64,000 nucleotides of DNA from Actinobacteria bacterium IMCC26256 (lineage in GTDB: Bacteria > Actinomycetota > Acidimicrobiia > IMCC26256), in the NCBI GenBank assembly GCA_001023575.1, contig CP011489.1, forward strand, positions 1,363,001-1,427,000, read 5' to 3'. This document shows positions 1 to 8,145 of this stretch, in pieces. The translations under genes were made by a program, and so were the position numbers. How positions within the stretch are numbered: position 1 is the first letter of the stretch; each line of letters starts with the position of its first letter. The notes under the pieces are model-generated. The model was not told the origin of the DNA, ran no database searches, and was given only the letters and a program-made list of their open reading frames with translations.

Positions 1-1571
1 ATGCGACAGGGCTACTCGTTACACCAGGCTTCGTAGATATTCACACGCACTTCGACGGCCAGGTCACATGGGACCCCCTCCTAACTCCTACATGTTGGCA
101 TGGGGTGACCTCTGTGGTGATGGGGAACTGCGGCGTCGGCTTTGCACCTGTATCCCCGGATCGTCGCGACTGGTTGATCGGGCTCATGGAGGGTGTGGAG
201 GATATTCCAGGTGCCGCTCTTAGCGAAGGCATCCGCTGGGAATGGGAGACTTTTAGTGAGTACCTCGATGCAGTTGATAGAGCACCAAAGATGCTTGATG
301 TAGCTGCGCAGATACCGCACGGAGCGGTGCGCGCATATGTCATGGGTGAGCGCGGTGCGCGTAATGAGCCGGCGACCTCAGAGGATATTGCAGCAATGGC
401 CGCTATCGTGAGAGATGCAATAGCGGCTGGAGCACTTGGTTTCTCAACATCGCGCACGATTGCTCATATGGCCATAGACGGTGAACCAGTACCAGGCACG
501 TTCGCTGCCGAGGACGAGTTATTTGGTCTCGGAAATGCACTCAAAGATGCGGGCGGCGGAGTATTCGAACTCGCACCGGCCGGCGCTCTTGGCGAGGACC
601 TCGCTGCACCGGAGCGCGAGATGGATTGGATGCGTCGATTGGCAGCGATATGCGGACGACCGGTTTCATTCGCACTCACTCAGAACGATCACGACTCAGA
701 GTCTTGGAGGCGCATGCTTGATCTATGCGCTGAGGCTGCGAGCAAAGGCTCCAATGTACGACCCCAAGTTGCAGGCCGACCAGTAACACTCCTCCTTGGA
801 CTCAAGACCTTTCACCCCTTCGCCTACTGTCCATCTTGGGGCCCGGTCGGCATTCTTCCCTTGGATGAACGAGTTGCACGGATGGCAGACCCCGAGATCA
901 GGCGCCGGCTTCTAGCCGAGGCATCCAACCCCGACCCCACAATGCGTCAGTTCTTTGATCCAGATAAATCGTTCCCACTCGGCGACCCCCCCGATTACGA
1001 ACCGCACCCTTCGACATCAATCGCTCAAATTGCACAGCGCGCCGGAGCTGATGTCTGGAGTGTTTTCTACGATGCATTGATGGCAGATAATGGGCATGCA
1101 TTTGTGATGCGCCCTCTCCTCAACTACACCGATGGAAACCTTGACGCAGTTCGAGAGATGCTCATGCATCCGACGACAGTCTGGGGACTCGGCGATGGCG
1201 GAGCACACTGCGGCACTACCTGTGATGCCTCAACACCCACTTATATGCTCACTCACTGGGCTCGCGACCGCGAGGCCGGAATACCACTTGAGACCGTTAT
1301 CAAGAAGATGACTTCACAGACTGCCGGACTCTTTGGGCTCGGCGATCGCGGCGTGCTTGCTCCAGGGATGCGGGCAGACATAAACCTGATTGACCATGCC
1401 GGGCTAACTCTCCATGCTCCAGTCATGGTCCATGACCTACCCGGCGACGCTCGTCGTTTCATACAGAGATCAACTGGTTATGTAGCCACAATCTTGGCCG
1501 GGCAGGTAACGCTACGTAATGGCGAGGAGACCGGCGCTCGCCCTGGCGCTTTAGTACGTGGAGCTCGATAA
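1..1571 (+). CDS. N-acyl-D-amino-acid deacylase-family amidohydrolase (5' end outside window)
   Basis: The reading frame is open from base 3, so the gene begins before the window. It encodes a zinc amidohydrolase of the D-aminoacylase type, which hydrolyses N-acyl or cyclic amide bonds; the substrate is not evident. The first visible residues hold the metal motif HTHFDGQ (bases 42-62), followed by a GNCG segment after strand 2 and DGGAHCG near the C-terminus, all typical of the family. A GTG at 105 could be mistaken for the start, but it lies downstream of the metal-binding HTH. A full-length paralogue lies at 43411-45132 on the other strand. The CbiX-like gene follows after 43 bases in the same direction. 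Family is secure; substrate is unknown. Confidence 0.85.
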   Translation, partial: ATGLLVTPGFVDIHTHFDGQVTWDPLLTPTCWHGVTSVVMGNCGVGFAPVSPDRRDWLIGLMEGVEDIPGAALSEGIRWEWETFSEYLDAVDRAPKMLDVAAQIPHGAVRAYVMGERGARNEPATSEDIAAMAAIVRDAIAAGALGFSTSRTIAHMAIDGEPVPGTFAAEDELFGLGNALKDAGGGVFELAPAGALGEDLAAPEREMDWMRRLAAICGRPVSFALTQNDHDSESWRRMLDLCAEAASKGSNVRPQVAGRPVTLLLGLKTFHPFAYCPSWGPVGILPLDERVARMADPEIRRRLLAEASNPDPTMRQFFDPDKSFPLGDPPDYEPHPSTSIAQIAQRAGADVWSVFYDALMADNGHAFVMRPLLNYTDGNLDAVREMLMHPTTVWGLGDGGAHCGTTCDASTPTYMLTHWARDREAGIPLETVIKKMTSQTAGLFGLGDRGVLAPGMRADINLIDHAGLTLHAPVMVHDLPGDARRFIQRSTGYVATILAGQVTLRNGEETGARPGALVRGAR

Positions 1572-1614
1572 CTTCATTTCGATTATTTAACCTGAACTGG
1601 GAGAGAATGCGCAG

Positions 1615-2052
1615 ATGCCTACAGCACTATTGATTGTTGATCACGGATCTCGTCGCGCTGAATCGAATACGTTCTTAGACGGTTTCGCCGTGAGCTTTGC
1701 TGAACAACATAAATATGAAATAGTCGAGACCGCACATATGGAGTTGGCTGAACCCGGCATCGGCGTTGCATTTGATGCGTGCATCGAGCGTGGTGCAACA
1801 AAGGTCGTAGTCTGCCCATTCTTCCTACTCCCGGGAAACCACTGGCGAGTCGATATCCCAGCCCTAACGCAAGAGGCTGCGACACGCCATCCAGGAATCG
1901 AGTGGCTTGTGACCGCTCCAATCGGCCTACATTCCCTTATGAGCGAGGTTCTTGCCGCAACTGTAGAGGGGTGTATCAAAGCCGCATCGGGCGACGGAGA
2001 CCGCTGCAAGGCATGCGGGGCTGAGCCCGATGCCGCCTGTATGTGGAGATAG
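1615..2052 (+). CDS. cbiX: CbiX/SirB-type sirohydrochlorin chelatase-like protein
   Basis: This 145-residue protein resembles the single-domain chelatases that insert Co2+ or Fe2+ into sirohydrochlorin for cobalamin or siroheme synthesis in the cytoplasm. The N-terminal HGSR motif (residues 10-13) carries the expected metal-binding His. The segment VVCPFFLLPGNHWRVDIP (about 62-79) matches the family's second conserved block. The C-terminus carries CKACGAEPDAAC, a CxxC plus one Cys; some CbiX proteins have a C-terminal cysteine motif that holds a 4Fe-4S cluster. ATG 1615 is the only sensible start. No other tetrapyrrole gene is visible here, so the metal cannot be assigned. Confidence 0.8.
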   Translation: MPTALLIVDHGSRRAESNTFLDGFAVSFAEQHKYEIVETAHMELAEPGIGVAFDACIERGATKVVVCPFFLLPGNHWRVDIPALTQEAATRHPGIEWLVTAPIGLHSLMSEVLAATVEGCIKAASGDGDRCKACGAEPDAACMWR

Positions 2053-2119
2053 CAAGTCATTAAGCGCTGCCAATCCCCCGGTTAAGGGAATACACCCTCA
2101 GACCTGACTGCTCTCTCCC

Positions 2120-2344
2120 TTAGCTAGGCGCACCCTGAACGATTACTTCCCCGTCTCGGATAATCGAGATTGCCTGTGTCGGGCAGCCCTGCGCAGCGAG
2201 AATGACTTTCTCCTCGGGAGAACCATCAATGCTCGTGACGATCGCTACCCCATCGTCATCAAGGTCAAATACATCAGGGGCCCAGAACGAACAGTTCCCC
2301 GAGCCCATGCAGATTTCACGATTAATCTTTATCTCTAGTGCCAT
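2120..2344 (-). CDS. 3Fe-4S-type ferredoxin
   Basis: A small acidic electron carrier of the actinobacterial 3Fe-4S ferredoxin type, which usually serves cytochromes P450 or Rieske oxygenases. The cluster motif is CMGSGNC followed by the APDVFDLDDDG block, with the last Cys in GCPTQAI; the spacing leaves three ligand cysteines, as in single 3Fe-4S proteins. I chose ATG 2344 (74 residues), with GAAAGG upstream; a TTG at 2353 is possible. It lies downstream of hisN in the same direction. No P450 is visible in the window. The nearest candidate partner is the Rieske-MBL protein at 5140-6702, but that link is speculative. Confidence 0.85.
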   Translation of the reverse strand: MALEIKINREICMGSGNCSFWAPDVFDLDDDGVAIVTSIDGSPEEKVILAAQGCPTQAISIIRDGEVIVQGAPS

Positions 2345-2421
2345 GAATTTCAATGCCTTTCAGTGGCGCAGCTGCGCGCTTTGCGTTTTTGGATTCGTAC
2401 CTTATTCTCTATTGGATTTTT

Positions 2422-3183
2422 CTATGGCTTCTTTAGGATCGCAAGCACGGCTTCGTGCAGAAGCCCATTCGAACTAACCGCGTTTCCACCCGCAGGTGTT
2501 GGAGCCCCTGAGTGGTCAGAGAAGCGCCCTCCGGCCTCCTCAATGATCGGTTGTATCGCAGCGAGATCCCAGAGATTCACTATTGGCTCTACAGCAATAT
2601 CTGCGGCCCCCTCGGCCACGAGCATGTGCTGCCAGAAGTCTCCAAATCCACGGGTCCTCCATACGGCGTTTACTAGCGCAAGGAACTGCTCACCAAGCCC
2701 GAAGGCCTCCCACCACGGAAGGTCTGCATAGCAGAGCTGCGCATCAGATATATCTGCAACCCCTGAGACGCTGAGCTTCCGGCCATCGCAGAAAGCACCT
2801 TCTCCACGCGCCGCCCACCAACGTCGAGGCATCGCAGGAGCAGAGACGACCCCGATATCCACTACACCGTCTCGCTCTAGTCCTATCAAGGTTGCCCAGA
2901 TTGGGATCCCTCTCATGAAATTCGCAGTTCCATCTATCGGATCGATTATCCAGCGGCGCCCAGAGTCTCCCTCCGCCCCAAACTCCTCACCAAGAATCGC
3001 ATCGCTTGGGAAACGCTCAAGAATCGCTGAGCGAATAACTAGTTCAGCTGCATGGTCAGCATCTGTTACATGTGTCGTATCGGGCTTGCGCTCAATCTTT
3101 AAATCATCAGAGAGAAACCGCGCAAGAGTTACTTGATCTGCAAGGTCTGCGAGTTTGAGTGCGAATACGAGATCGGGGTCCAT
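2422..3183 (-). CDS. hisN: Histidinol-phosphatase, inositol-monophosphatase family
   Basis: This 253-residue Mg2+-dependent phosphatase has the inositol-monophosphatase fold. Visible motifs are GEEFGAEG (metal Glu, about residue 66), WIIDPIDGTANF (DPIDGT, about 79-90) and NLWDLAA near residue 205. The segment GFGDFWQHMLVAEGAAD is typical of actinobacterial HisN, which dephosphorylates L-histidinol phosphate in histidine synthesis. ATG 3183 starts 13 bases after the stop of the upstream thiolase gene, so the two are probably co-transcribed. No other his gene is present, which leaves a general inositol-phosphate phosphatase as the alternative. Confidence 0.8.
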   Translation of the reverse strand: MDPDLVFALKLADLADQVTLARFLSDDLKIERKPDTTHVTDADHAAELVIRSAILERFPSDAILGEEFGAEGDSGRRWIIDPIDGTANFMRGIPIWATLIGLERDGVVDIGVVSAPAMPRRWWAARGEGAFCDGRKLSVSGVADISDAQLCYADLPWWEAFGLGEQFLALVNAVWRTRGFGDFWQHMLVAEGAADIAVEPIVNLWDLAAIQPIIEEAGGRFSDHSGAPTPAGGNAVSSNGLLHEAVLAILKKP

Positions 3184-3195
3184 GGTTTTACCGGC

Positions 3196-4374
3196 TTAAC
3201 CGGGCATTACCTCAAGGACAGTTGCGCTTCCCATACCCCCAGCGGCGCACATGCTTGCAACACCAAGGCCACCGCCGCGACGGCGCAACTCATTTATAAG
3301 CGTGACGACCATGCGCGCTCCGGTAGCGGCGATTGGGTGCCCGAGACTGCATCCAGACCCGTTGACATTCACAATGTCATGGTCAAAGCCAAGCATGCGT
3401 GTACTCGCAACGGCCATCGATGCAAATGCCTCATTAATCTCGACGAGATCCATATCCTCGACGCTTAGGCCCGCTCGCTCAAGGGCTTTCGGAATCGCGT
3501 ATACCGGGCCAAGCCCGGTGTCACGAGGGGCTAGTGCTGCATTTGCCCAAGACTTAATTACGGCAAGGGGCACCAGCCCATGAGCCTTGGCGAACTCAGA
3601 GTCACAGATCATGATTGCTGCAGCAGCGTCGTTGAGCCCAGAGGAATTACCGGCAGTAATGCTGAATCCCTCGATCTCTGGGTGAATTGGTTTCAAGGCA
3701 GCAAGTCTCTCGAGGGTCGTCTCTCGCCTCGGGTGCTCATCGACTTGGAACATCGTCGTTGTTCCGTCACGACGTGTTACCTCGAAGGGAACGATCTCTT
3801 CCTCAAAGCGCCCATCATCGATAGCGCTAATTGCACGCCGGTGAGATTCGTACGACCACTCGTCCATCTGCAGACGACTCACGTCGGCGCGTTGAGCCGT
3901 ATTCCATCCGACGGTGATTGACATATCCCATGCAGGCGCATCAGGCGTCTCACGGTGGCTCGCAGACATCCACGGCCCCATCTCGTCGCCCGGTAGCCGC
4001 CGTTTCATGCTCCCTGGCGTCGTAGAGATTGACTCTGTCCCAGCAGCAATTACAACCTTGTCCATCCCCTCCATGACACTTCCGGCGGCGCCCTGTACGG
4101 CGGCCATCCCAGAGGCGCAGTGACGTTGAAGAGCAACTCCAGGAACGTTGAGCAGGCCTAGTTCGACAGCCGTGTAACGAGCAAGGTCTCCCCCACCTTG
4201 CAGAGACTCCCCCATCTGTAGATCGTCGATGTACTCAGACGGAACGCCTGCACGCTCGAGGAGTCCACCGACAGCTACGACGGCGAGGTCGGCGGCACTC
4301 AAATCGGCAAGAGTTCCCTTACGTGCCGTACCTATTGCGGTTCTTGCGGTCGAGACAATTACTGCTTCACCCAT
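3196..4374 (-). CDS. Acetyl-CoA acetyltransferase (thiolase)
   Basis: This 392-residue thiolase catalyses reversible or degradative Claisen condensation of acyl-CoAs. The nucleophile Cys86 lies in RHCASGM, the GHP motif with its catalytic His is near residue 346, and the second active-site Cys is in MCAAGGMG (about 376). All catalytic residues are present and the length is normal. The start ATG 4374 has an AAAGGA ribosome site upstream. It leads hisN and the ferredoxin gene in one direction. It belongs to the FadA/AtoB-like group; whether it is biosynthetic or degradative is not decided by sequence. A second thiolase with the full triad lies at 56754-57965. Confidence 0.9.
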   Translation of the reverse strand: MGEAVIVSTARTAIGTARKGTLADLSAADLAVVAVGGLLERAGVPSEYIDDLQMGESLQGGGDLARYTAVELGLLNVPGVALQRHCASGMAAVQGAAGSVMEGMDKVVIAAGTESISTTPGSMKRRLPGDEMGPWMSASHRETPDAPAWDMSITVGWNTAQRADVSRLQMDEWSYESHRRAISAIDDGRFEEEIVPFEVTRRDGTTTMFQVDEHPRRETTLERLAALKPIHPEIEGFSITAGNSSGLNDAAAAIMICDSEFAKAHGLVPLAVIKSWANAALAPRDTGLGPVYAIPKALERAGLSVEDMDLVEINEAFASMAVASTRMLGFDHDIVNVNGSGCSLGHPIAATGARMVVTLINELRRRGGGLGVASMCAAGGMGSATVLEVMPG

Positions 4375-4462
4375 TTTATAATTCCTTTCGCGGAGTTAAT
4401 AACGTTTGGATGGTACTCCCCGATCGATGCTGTAGACCTCTCGGTTTAGGTCTTAGAACAAC

Positions 4463-5104
4463 TCAACCCTCAAATCTCACGGGCCGGACATGCCCTGCCC
4501 TAATCTCAGCCGCCAACCCTTCTACATCAACGATGCTTGCTGAGAAGTCGGTGGCAAAGATTCCCGCCAAACCTGGCCCATGCGCATCGCTTGCACCCAC
4601 ACTCGGCATCGGAGCAACCCGAAGGGCTGCCGCGGTCAATTCGTGCTCAGCACTAATGGTTTGAGTACTCATGGCCTCAATAGCGTGAACCAGCGACCAA
4701 TGCTCCCATCCTGCAACGGTCTCAGGTGAAGGTTCAACATGGCGGGCTGCCTTTGCCCTCGCGCCGGCAACGTTGCGAACTGGATGCGGAAGGACGATAG
4801 CGGTCCCCGTTCTAGCGACCTCCTCTACGAGTTGCTCAAAGCGGTACCCGAGCCAAAGCGGTCGCTCAAGCGGGCCGAATACCAAGACATGACCAACATC
4901 GGTTGAGAGCTCGACCCCTGGTATCAATGGAAATTTTAGTAACCGAGAAGCATCTTCAAGCTCGCCCTCTGGCCAGCGAACATCGTGCTCCGTAATACAG
5001 AGAGCATCTAGCCCGCGACTCCGAGCACTCTCGACAAGTTCTTCGAGGGTTGCGCTCGAGCAGTTTGAGCGTGGAGTTGTGTGGGCGTGCAGATCTATCA
5101 ACAT
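4463..5104 (-). CDS. PHP-domain putative metal-dependent phosphoesterase
   Basis: This 213-residue protein begins with the PHP motif LIDLHAHTTPRS (metal His pair) and continues with CITEHDV, PGVELST, VLPHPVRN and SVGASDAHGPG, the successive metal-ligand blocks of PHP phosphoesterases. Members include histidinol phosphatases and RNase AM-like nucleases; the substrate here is unknown. The start at 5104 lies in a 17-base tandem duplication that also supplies an out-of-frame upstream ATG (see the repeat at 5097). It sits 35 bases downstream of the MBL-Rieske gene in the same direction and could be translated from the same transcript. Confidence 0.82.
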   Translation of the reverse strand: MLIDLHAHTTPRSNCSSATLEELVESARSRGLDALCITEHDVRWPEGELEDASRLLKFPLIPGVELSTDVGHVLVFGPLERPLWLGYRFEQLVEEVARTGTAIVLPHPVRNVAGARAKAARHVEPSPETVAGWEHWSLVHAIEAMSTQTISAEHELTAAALRVAPMPSVGASDAHGPGLAGIFATDFSASIVDVEGLAAEIRAGHVRPVRFEG

Positions 5105-5129
5105 TTTAAGAGCATCAACATTTTAAGAG
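5097..5129. repeat. 17-base tandem duplication over a start codon
   Basis: The 16-base unit ATCAACATTTTAAGAG occurs at 5097-5112 and again at 5114-5129 (period 17). On the minus strand each copy contains an ATG TTG start context. The downstream ATG (5104) begins the PHP protein. The upstream ATG (5121) opens a seven-codon frame that ends in TGA at 5100-5098, overlapping the real start region. Confidence 0.85.
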
Positions 5130-5139
5130 AACCAGCATC

Positions 5140-6702
5140 TCAAGAGATGCGACGAGACTTGATCTCGTTCTCCAGCGAATCGGCGTTCAAGCACTTCCCG
5201 GTATTGAGATCAAACTCCCAGCCATGAACCTGGCAATGAAGCACATTCCCATCACGAAGCGTTCCAAATCTCGTTAGATCTGCACGTAGGTGAGGGCATC
5301 TACGCTGTACCTCATAATCTCCACAAATGAATCTCTCGTCATCGTTGCTCCGCGAGGCGTAATAACCCTCACAGAATGACATTCGCTCAAGAGATAAACA
5401 CTTAAAGAAGGTATAGACGTACTCGTTATACGAACCCTCTCGGTGGGCCGTAAATCGACACGAGAGAAAAATCTCGTTGACCCAATCCTCAGCGTGATTC
5501 TCGATACACCACTCGACTAGTCCCCGATCCATAGTCAGCGTGTAAGAAAAAACATCCCCGGGCAGAGCCTCTCTCACCACTCCGGCAGGGAAGTCAATAA
5601 CTACATCTTGAGGAGGACCCGATGAGTCGATTCCGTCCGCCAGGCGGAGCAAGATTGCCGACCCAACTCCAGCACGCGTAAGCGGTGCAGCCTCCAGAAC
5701 TGGTCCCCACCAAGTACTCAACTCCTCGAGAATGTCGTAACGATTTCTAGGGAGAGAACTAAGCGTCGTGAGCAGAAAAGATTCTTGATCAGCGCGATAT
5801 TTTCTTAAGTAAGAACGTTTATCAGAGAAAATCGCCTCGGGCGAGGCCTCCCCATCAGGGTGCAGAACACTGCAGTTCCCTCCCTCGAGAGTGACGACGC
5901 TACCTGGGACAACAAGCCTTCCGCCCTCGATCCCGTTCTGCCTCAAGTACTCAAGAAACGACGGTTGATCCGGAAAAATATTCGATGGAACGGAGTCCAA
6001 ATCATTTAAATTGAATAAGGAGTCGTCCAGAAAACACGGGGGGCCTGCACATGGGAAGACAAATGCCGCATCAGCGTCTCGAATATATGCAAGCGCCCGC
6101 GTCTCTTGATCCGCTCTCTTACGCCTTCCCAGTTGTTCCTTCTCAGCGGCATCAAAGTCGTAGACCATTGGATACCAGATTGCGCCAGAGAACTGTGTGA
6201 AATGTCCGTCATACGGACCAAGGTCTCTGACTTCATCTGCATCACGCGGTCGTGAATCGTTCTGATTCAGGATTCGAGCAGTGGAGTCAGCAATGACAAT
6301 CGCAGAGTCTCCTGCAGGTCCATCGGCAGGCGCCGTCATTGCAAGAATAGCTACCTCTAGACCGCCGAGGTCGAGCTTGTCCCCATGCTTGGTCTGAAGA
6401 AACTTGGTGAACCCGCACTCTCGGAGAGCCTCCTCGAGATGGTTTACTCGAAACTCTGGGAGCAAGACCGTGGTGGATTTATCGACGTTCTCAATCAACC
6501 ACTCAGGGTCGTAGTGATCGTGATGGAGGTGAGAGATGTAGAGAAAATCTGGTTTCAGGAACTGAGAGACATCAAGGCCATCGTTACGAGGAAAAACGAA
6601 CCACGAAGCGAAGTATGCAGGGGTGAACCATGGGTCGCATAGGACCGACCCGCCCTCAGTCTCAACATACATACCTACATGTCCAAGAAATGTTACGCGC
6701 AC
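5140..6702 (-). CDS. Metallo-beta-lactamase-fold hydrolase fused to a C-terminal Rieske [2Fe-2S] domain
   Basis: This 520-residue protein has two recognisable parts. Residues 1-250 are an MBL fold of the UlaG/CMP-Neu5Ac-hydroxylase-like type, with the metal motif HLHHDH near residue 57 inside YISHLHHDHYDP. Residues about 455-515 are a Rieske domain with CPH and, 18 residues on, CQVH, the four ligands of a [2Fe-2S] cluster. The middle region has no motif I can name. CMP-N-acetylneuraminate hydroxylase combines the same two modules in the opposite order (Rieske first). The product is therefore a probable non-haem or metal-centre redox enzyme of unknown substrate. The start GTG 6702 follows CAGAGG directly. 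The PHP gene follows downstream. Confidence 0.75.
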   Translation of the reverse strand: MRVTFLGHVGMYVETEGGSVLCDPWFTPAYFASWFVFPRNDGLDVSQFLKPDFLYISHLHHDHYDPEWLIENVDKSTTVLLPEFRVNHLEEALRECGFTKFLQTKHGDKLDLGGLEVAILAMTAPADGPAGDSAIVIADSTARILNQNDSRPRDADEVRDLGPYDGHFTQFSGAIWYPMVYDFDAAEKEQLGRRKRADQETRALAYIRDADAAFVFPCAGPPCFLDDSLFNLNDLDSVPSNIFPDQPSFLEYLRQNGIEGGRLVVPGSVVTLEGGNCSVLHPDGEASPEAIFSDKRSYLRKYRADQESFLLTTLSSLPRNRYDILEELSTWWGPVLEAAPLTRAGVGSAILLRLADGIDSSGPPQDVVIDFPAGVVREALPGDVFSYTLTMDRGLVEWCIENHAEDWVNEIFLSCRFTAHREGSYNEYVYTFFKCLSLERMSFCEGYYASRSNDDERFICGDYEVQRRCPHLRADLTRFGTLRDGNVLHCQVHGWEFDLNTGKCLNADSLENEIKSRRIS

Positions 6703-6876
6703 CCTCTGAGCCTTACAGAGAGAGGGGCTCCAAGGTTGGACTCAGCCCACCAAGTTAGGATCCCCCACCCCCGCAGGGTTATCCTCGCTAAGTCTTTGCA
6801 AGCAGCAGATGGCCCAGTACGGATATATGCCCACCAAGATATCTCCACCAAAATATTTGCCCCAGAGGAGAACGCT
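6703..6876. other. Divergent intergenic region
   Basis: This 174-base gap separates the MBL-Rieske gene (-) from the MaoC-like gene (+). The frame of the + gene stays open back to 6679, but no ribosome site supports the upstream ATG. The region should hold promoters for both directions; I see no strong operator. Confidence 0.5.
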
Positions 6877-7332
6877 ATGGCGTTGATTGAGTTAATTGGC
6901 CAAGAGACCGGCACTCAGACGGTCCGTATTGAGCGGGGCCCGGTCAAGGTATTTGCTCAGGCCTTACTAGACAACGATTCAATCTACGACTCTGACTCCG
7001 CTCCCGTCCCGCCTACCTATCCATTTGTCATGCATTTTTGGGGAACCGTGGACCAGGAGGGAACGCCAGGGCTTCCAATTGAGAGGCTTAGAGGAGCAGG
7101 TAGAGCGATACTCCACGGAGAGCAAGGCTTCACTTACACGCGTTGGCCGCGTGTAGGGGATGTGCTTAAGGGAACTACAACCATCACAGACGTATATGAG
7201 AAGACAAAATCGAATGGCGGCAGCCTCGATTTCTACGTCACCGAGACAGACTGGCGCGACGTGGAGAGCGGCGAACCAGTAGTGAAATCCACATTTACCC
7301 TTGTCGTAAATGTGCGACCGCCAAAAAACTAA
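6877..7332 (+). CDS. MaoC-like / FAS1-like dehydratase-domain protein
   Basis: This 151-residue hot-dog-fold protein resembles the N-terminal MaoC dehydratase domain, as in HadA/HadC-like (3R)-hydroxyacyl dehydratase subunits or steroid-pathway hydratases. Supporting segments are IERGPVKVFAQALLDND at the N-terminus, the PTYPFVMHFWG block, and ILHGEQGFTYTRWPRVGD, which is typical of the family. I chose ATG 6877 because GAGGAG lies 6 bases upstream; an in-frame ATG at 6679 would add 66 residues unlike the family. It is a lone gene with no visible partner subunit next to it; such proteins often act as heterodimers. Confidence 0.75.
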   Translation: MALIELIGQETGTQTVRIERGPVKVFAQALLDNDSIYDSDSAPVPPTYPFVMHFWGTVDQEGTPGLPIERLRGAGRAILHGEQGFTYTRWPRVGDVLKGTTTITDVYEKTKSNGGSLDFYVTETDWRDVESGEPVVKSTFTLVVNVRPPKN

Positions 7333-7340
7333 CGGCAGAA

Positions 7341-8078
7341 CTAACCGGCTTGTTTCTTTACTCCCTCGGCAGCGGCCTCCGCAGCCTCAGGGTCGAGGTA
7401 ACCACGTGTCAGAACATTTAAGTGCTCGTCGAGCTCGTAAACAAGTGGCTGACCGGTCGGGATATTAAGTTCAACAATCTCTGCATCCGAGACTCCATCA
7501 AGGTGTTTTACAAGTGCCCTCAGCGAATTGCCGTGTGCGGTCACTAGCGTTTTCTTCCCCTCGGCGAGGTCAGGCACTATCGCGTCATACCAATACGGAA
7601 GCATTCTCTCGAGCACATCGGCAAGACACTCAGAGCTCGGCAACACGTCAGCGGGGAGGGAGGCGTACCGAGGATCGAAGCGAGGGTGCCCAGGATCGTC
7701 GAAGTCAAGAGGCGGGGGTGCGATGTCGTAAGCGCGACGCCAGAGCTTGACTTGTTCGGCTCCAAACTCTTCGGTCGTCTGCTTCTTGTCTTTGCCCTGC
7801 AGAGCCCCATAGTGCCGCTCGTTGAGTCGCCATGAACGCTGTACCGGTATCCACAGAAGGTCGGCCGCACGAAGTGCAATCTCGGCGGTGCGAATAGCGC
7901 GCTTCTGAAGTGAGGTGTGGAGAATGTCAGGCAGAACTCCATGCTCGCGCAGCGCCGCTCCCGAGCGTTGGGCCTCAGCCTCACCCTGCTCAGTGAGATC
8001 GCAATCCACCCAACCAGTAAAACGGTTCTCAAGATTCCAAACACTCTGTCCATGGCGAAGAAGTATGAGCGTCGACAT
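7341..8078 (-). CDS. gpmA: 2,3-bisphosphoglycerate-dependent phosphoglycerate mutase
   Basis: This 245-residue glycolytic enzyme interconverts 3- and 2-phosphoglycerate through a phosphohistidine. [10 protein letters not shown] (His9) is the phosphorylated motif. [29 protein letters not shown] and [14 protein letters not shown] are the standard dPGM blocks. Length is normal. The start ATG 8078 lacks a ribosome site but has a TANNNT box (TAGGCT) 7 bases upstream, suggesting a leaderless message. It is divergent from ppx and converges on the MaoC-like gene with a 8-base gap. Confidence 0.95.
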   Translation of the reverse strand: MSTLILLRHGQSVWNLENRFTGWVDCDLTEQGEAEAQRSGAALREHGVLPDILHTSLQKRAIRTAEIALRAADLLWIPVQRSWRLNERHYGALQGKDKKQTTEEFGAEQVKLWRRAYDIAPPPLDFDDPGHPRFDPRYASLPADVLPSSECLADVLERMLPYWYDAIVPDLAEGKKTLVTAHGNSLRALVKHLDGVSDAEIVELNIPTGQPLVYELDEHLNVLTRGYLDPEAAEAAAEGVKKQAG

Positions 8079-8085
8079 ACTCAGC

Positions 8086-8091
8086 AGCCTA
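8086..8091 (-). promoter_or_regulatory. -10 box of a probable leaderless promoter for gpmA
   Basis: On the minus strand TAGGCT ends 7 bases before ATG 8078. Actinobacterial leaderless genes typically place a TANNNT box 6-8 bases before the start codon. No Shine-Dalgarno sequence fits this gene. Confidence 0.5.
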
Positions 8092-8133
8092 GATCGCAGA
8101 CCCCCGGTCCAAGGTTCTTGTAGCGAGTAGCGG

Positions 8134-8139
8134 TACGGT
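8134..8139 (+). promoter_or_regulatory. -10 box of a probable leaderless promoter for ppx
   Basis: TACGGT ends 6 bases before GTG 8146. The same hexamer and spacing occur before the aldehyde dehydrogenase gene at 21081. A CAGGGG run touches the start codon and is too close to act as a normal ribosome site. Confidence 0.5.
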
Positions 8140-8145
8140 CAGGGG

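Noticed and set aside
2366-2377. Palindrome GCGCAGCTGCGC followed by GCTTTGCGTTTTT on the + strand
   Set aside because: It resembles a terminator only on the + strand, while both adjacent genes are on the minus strand.
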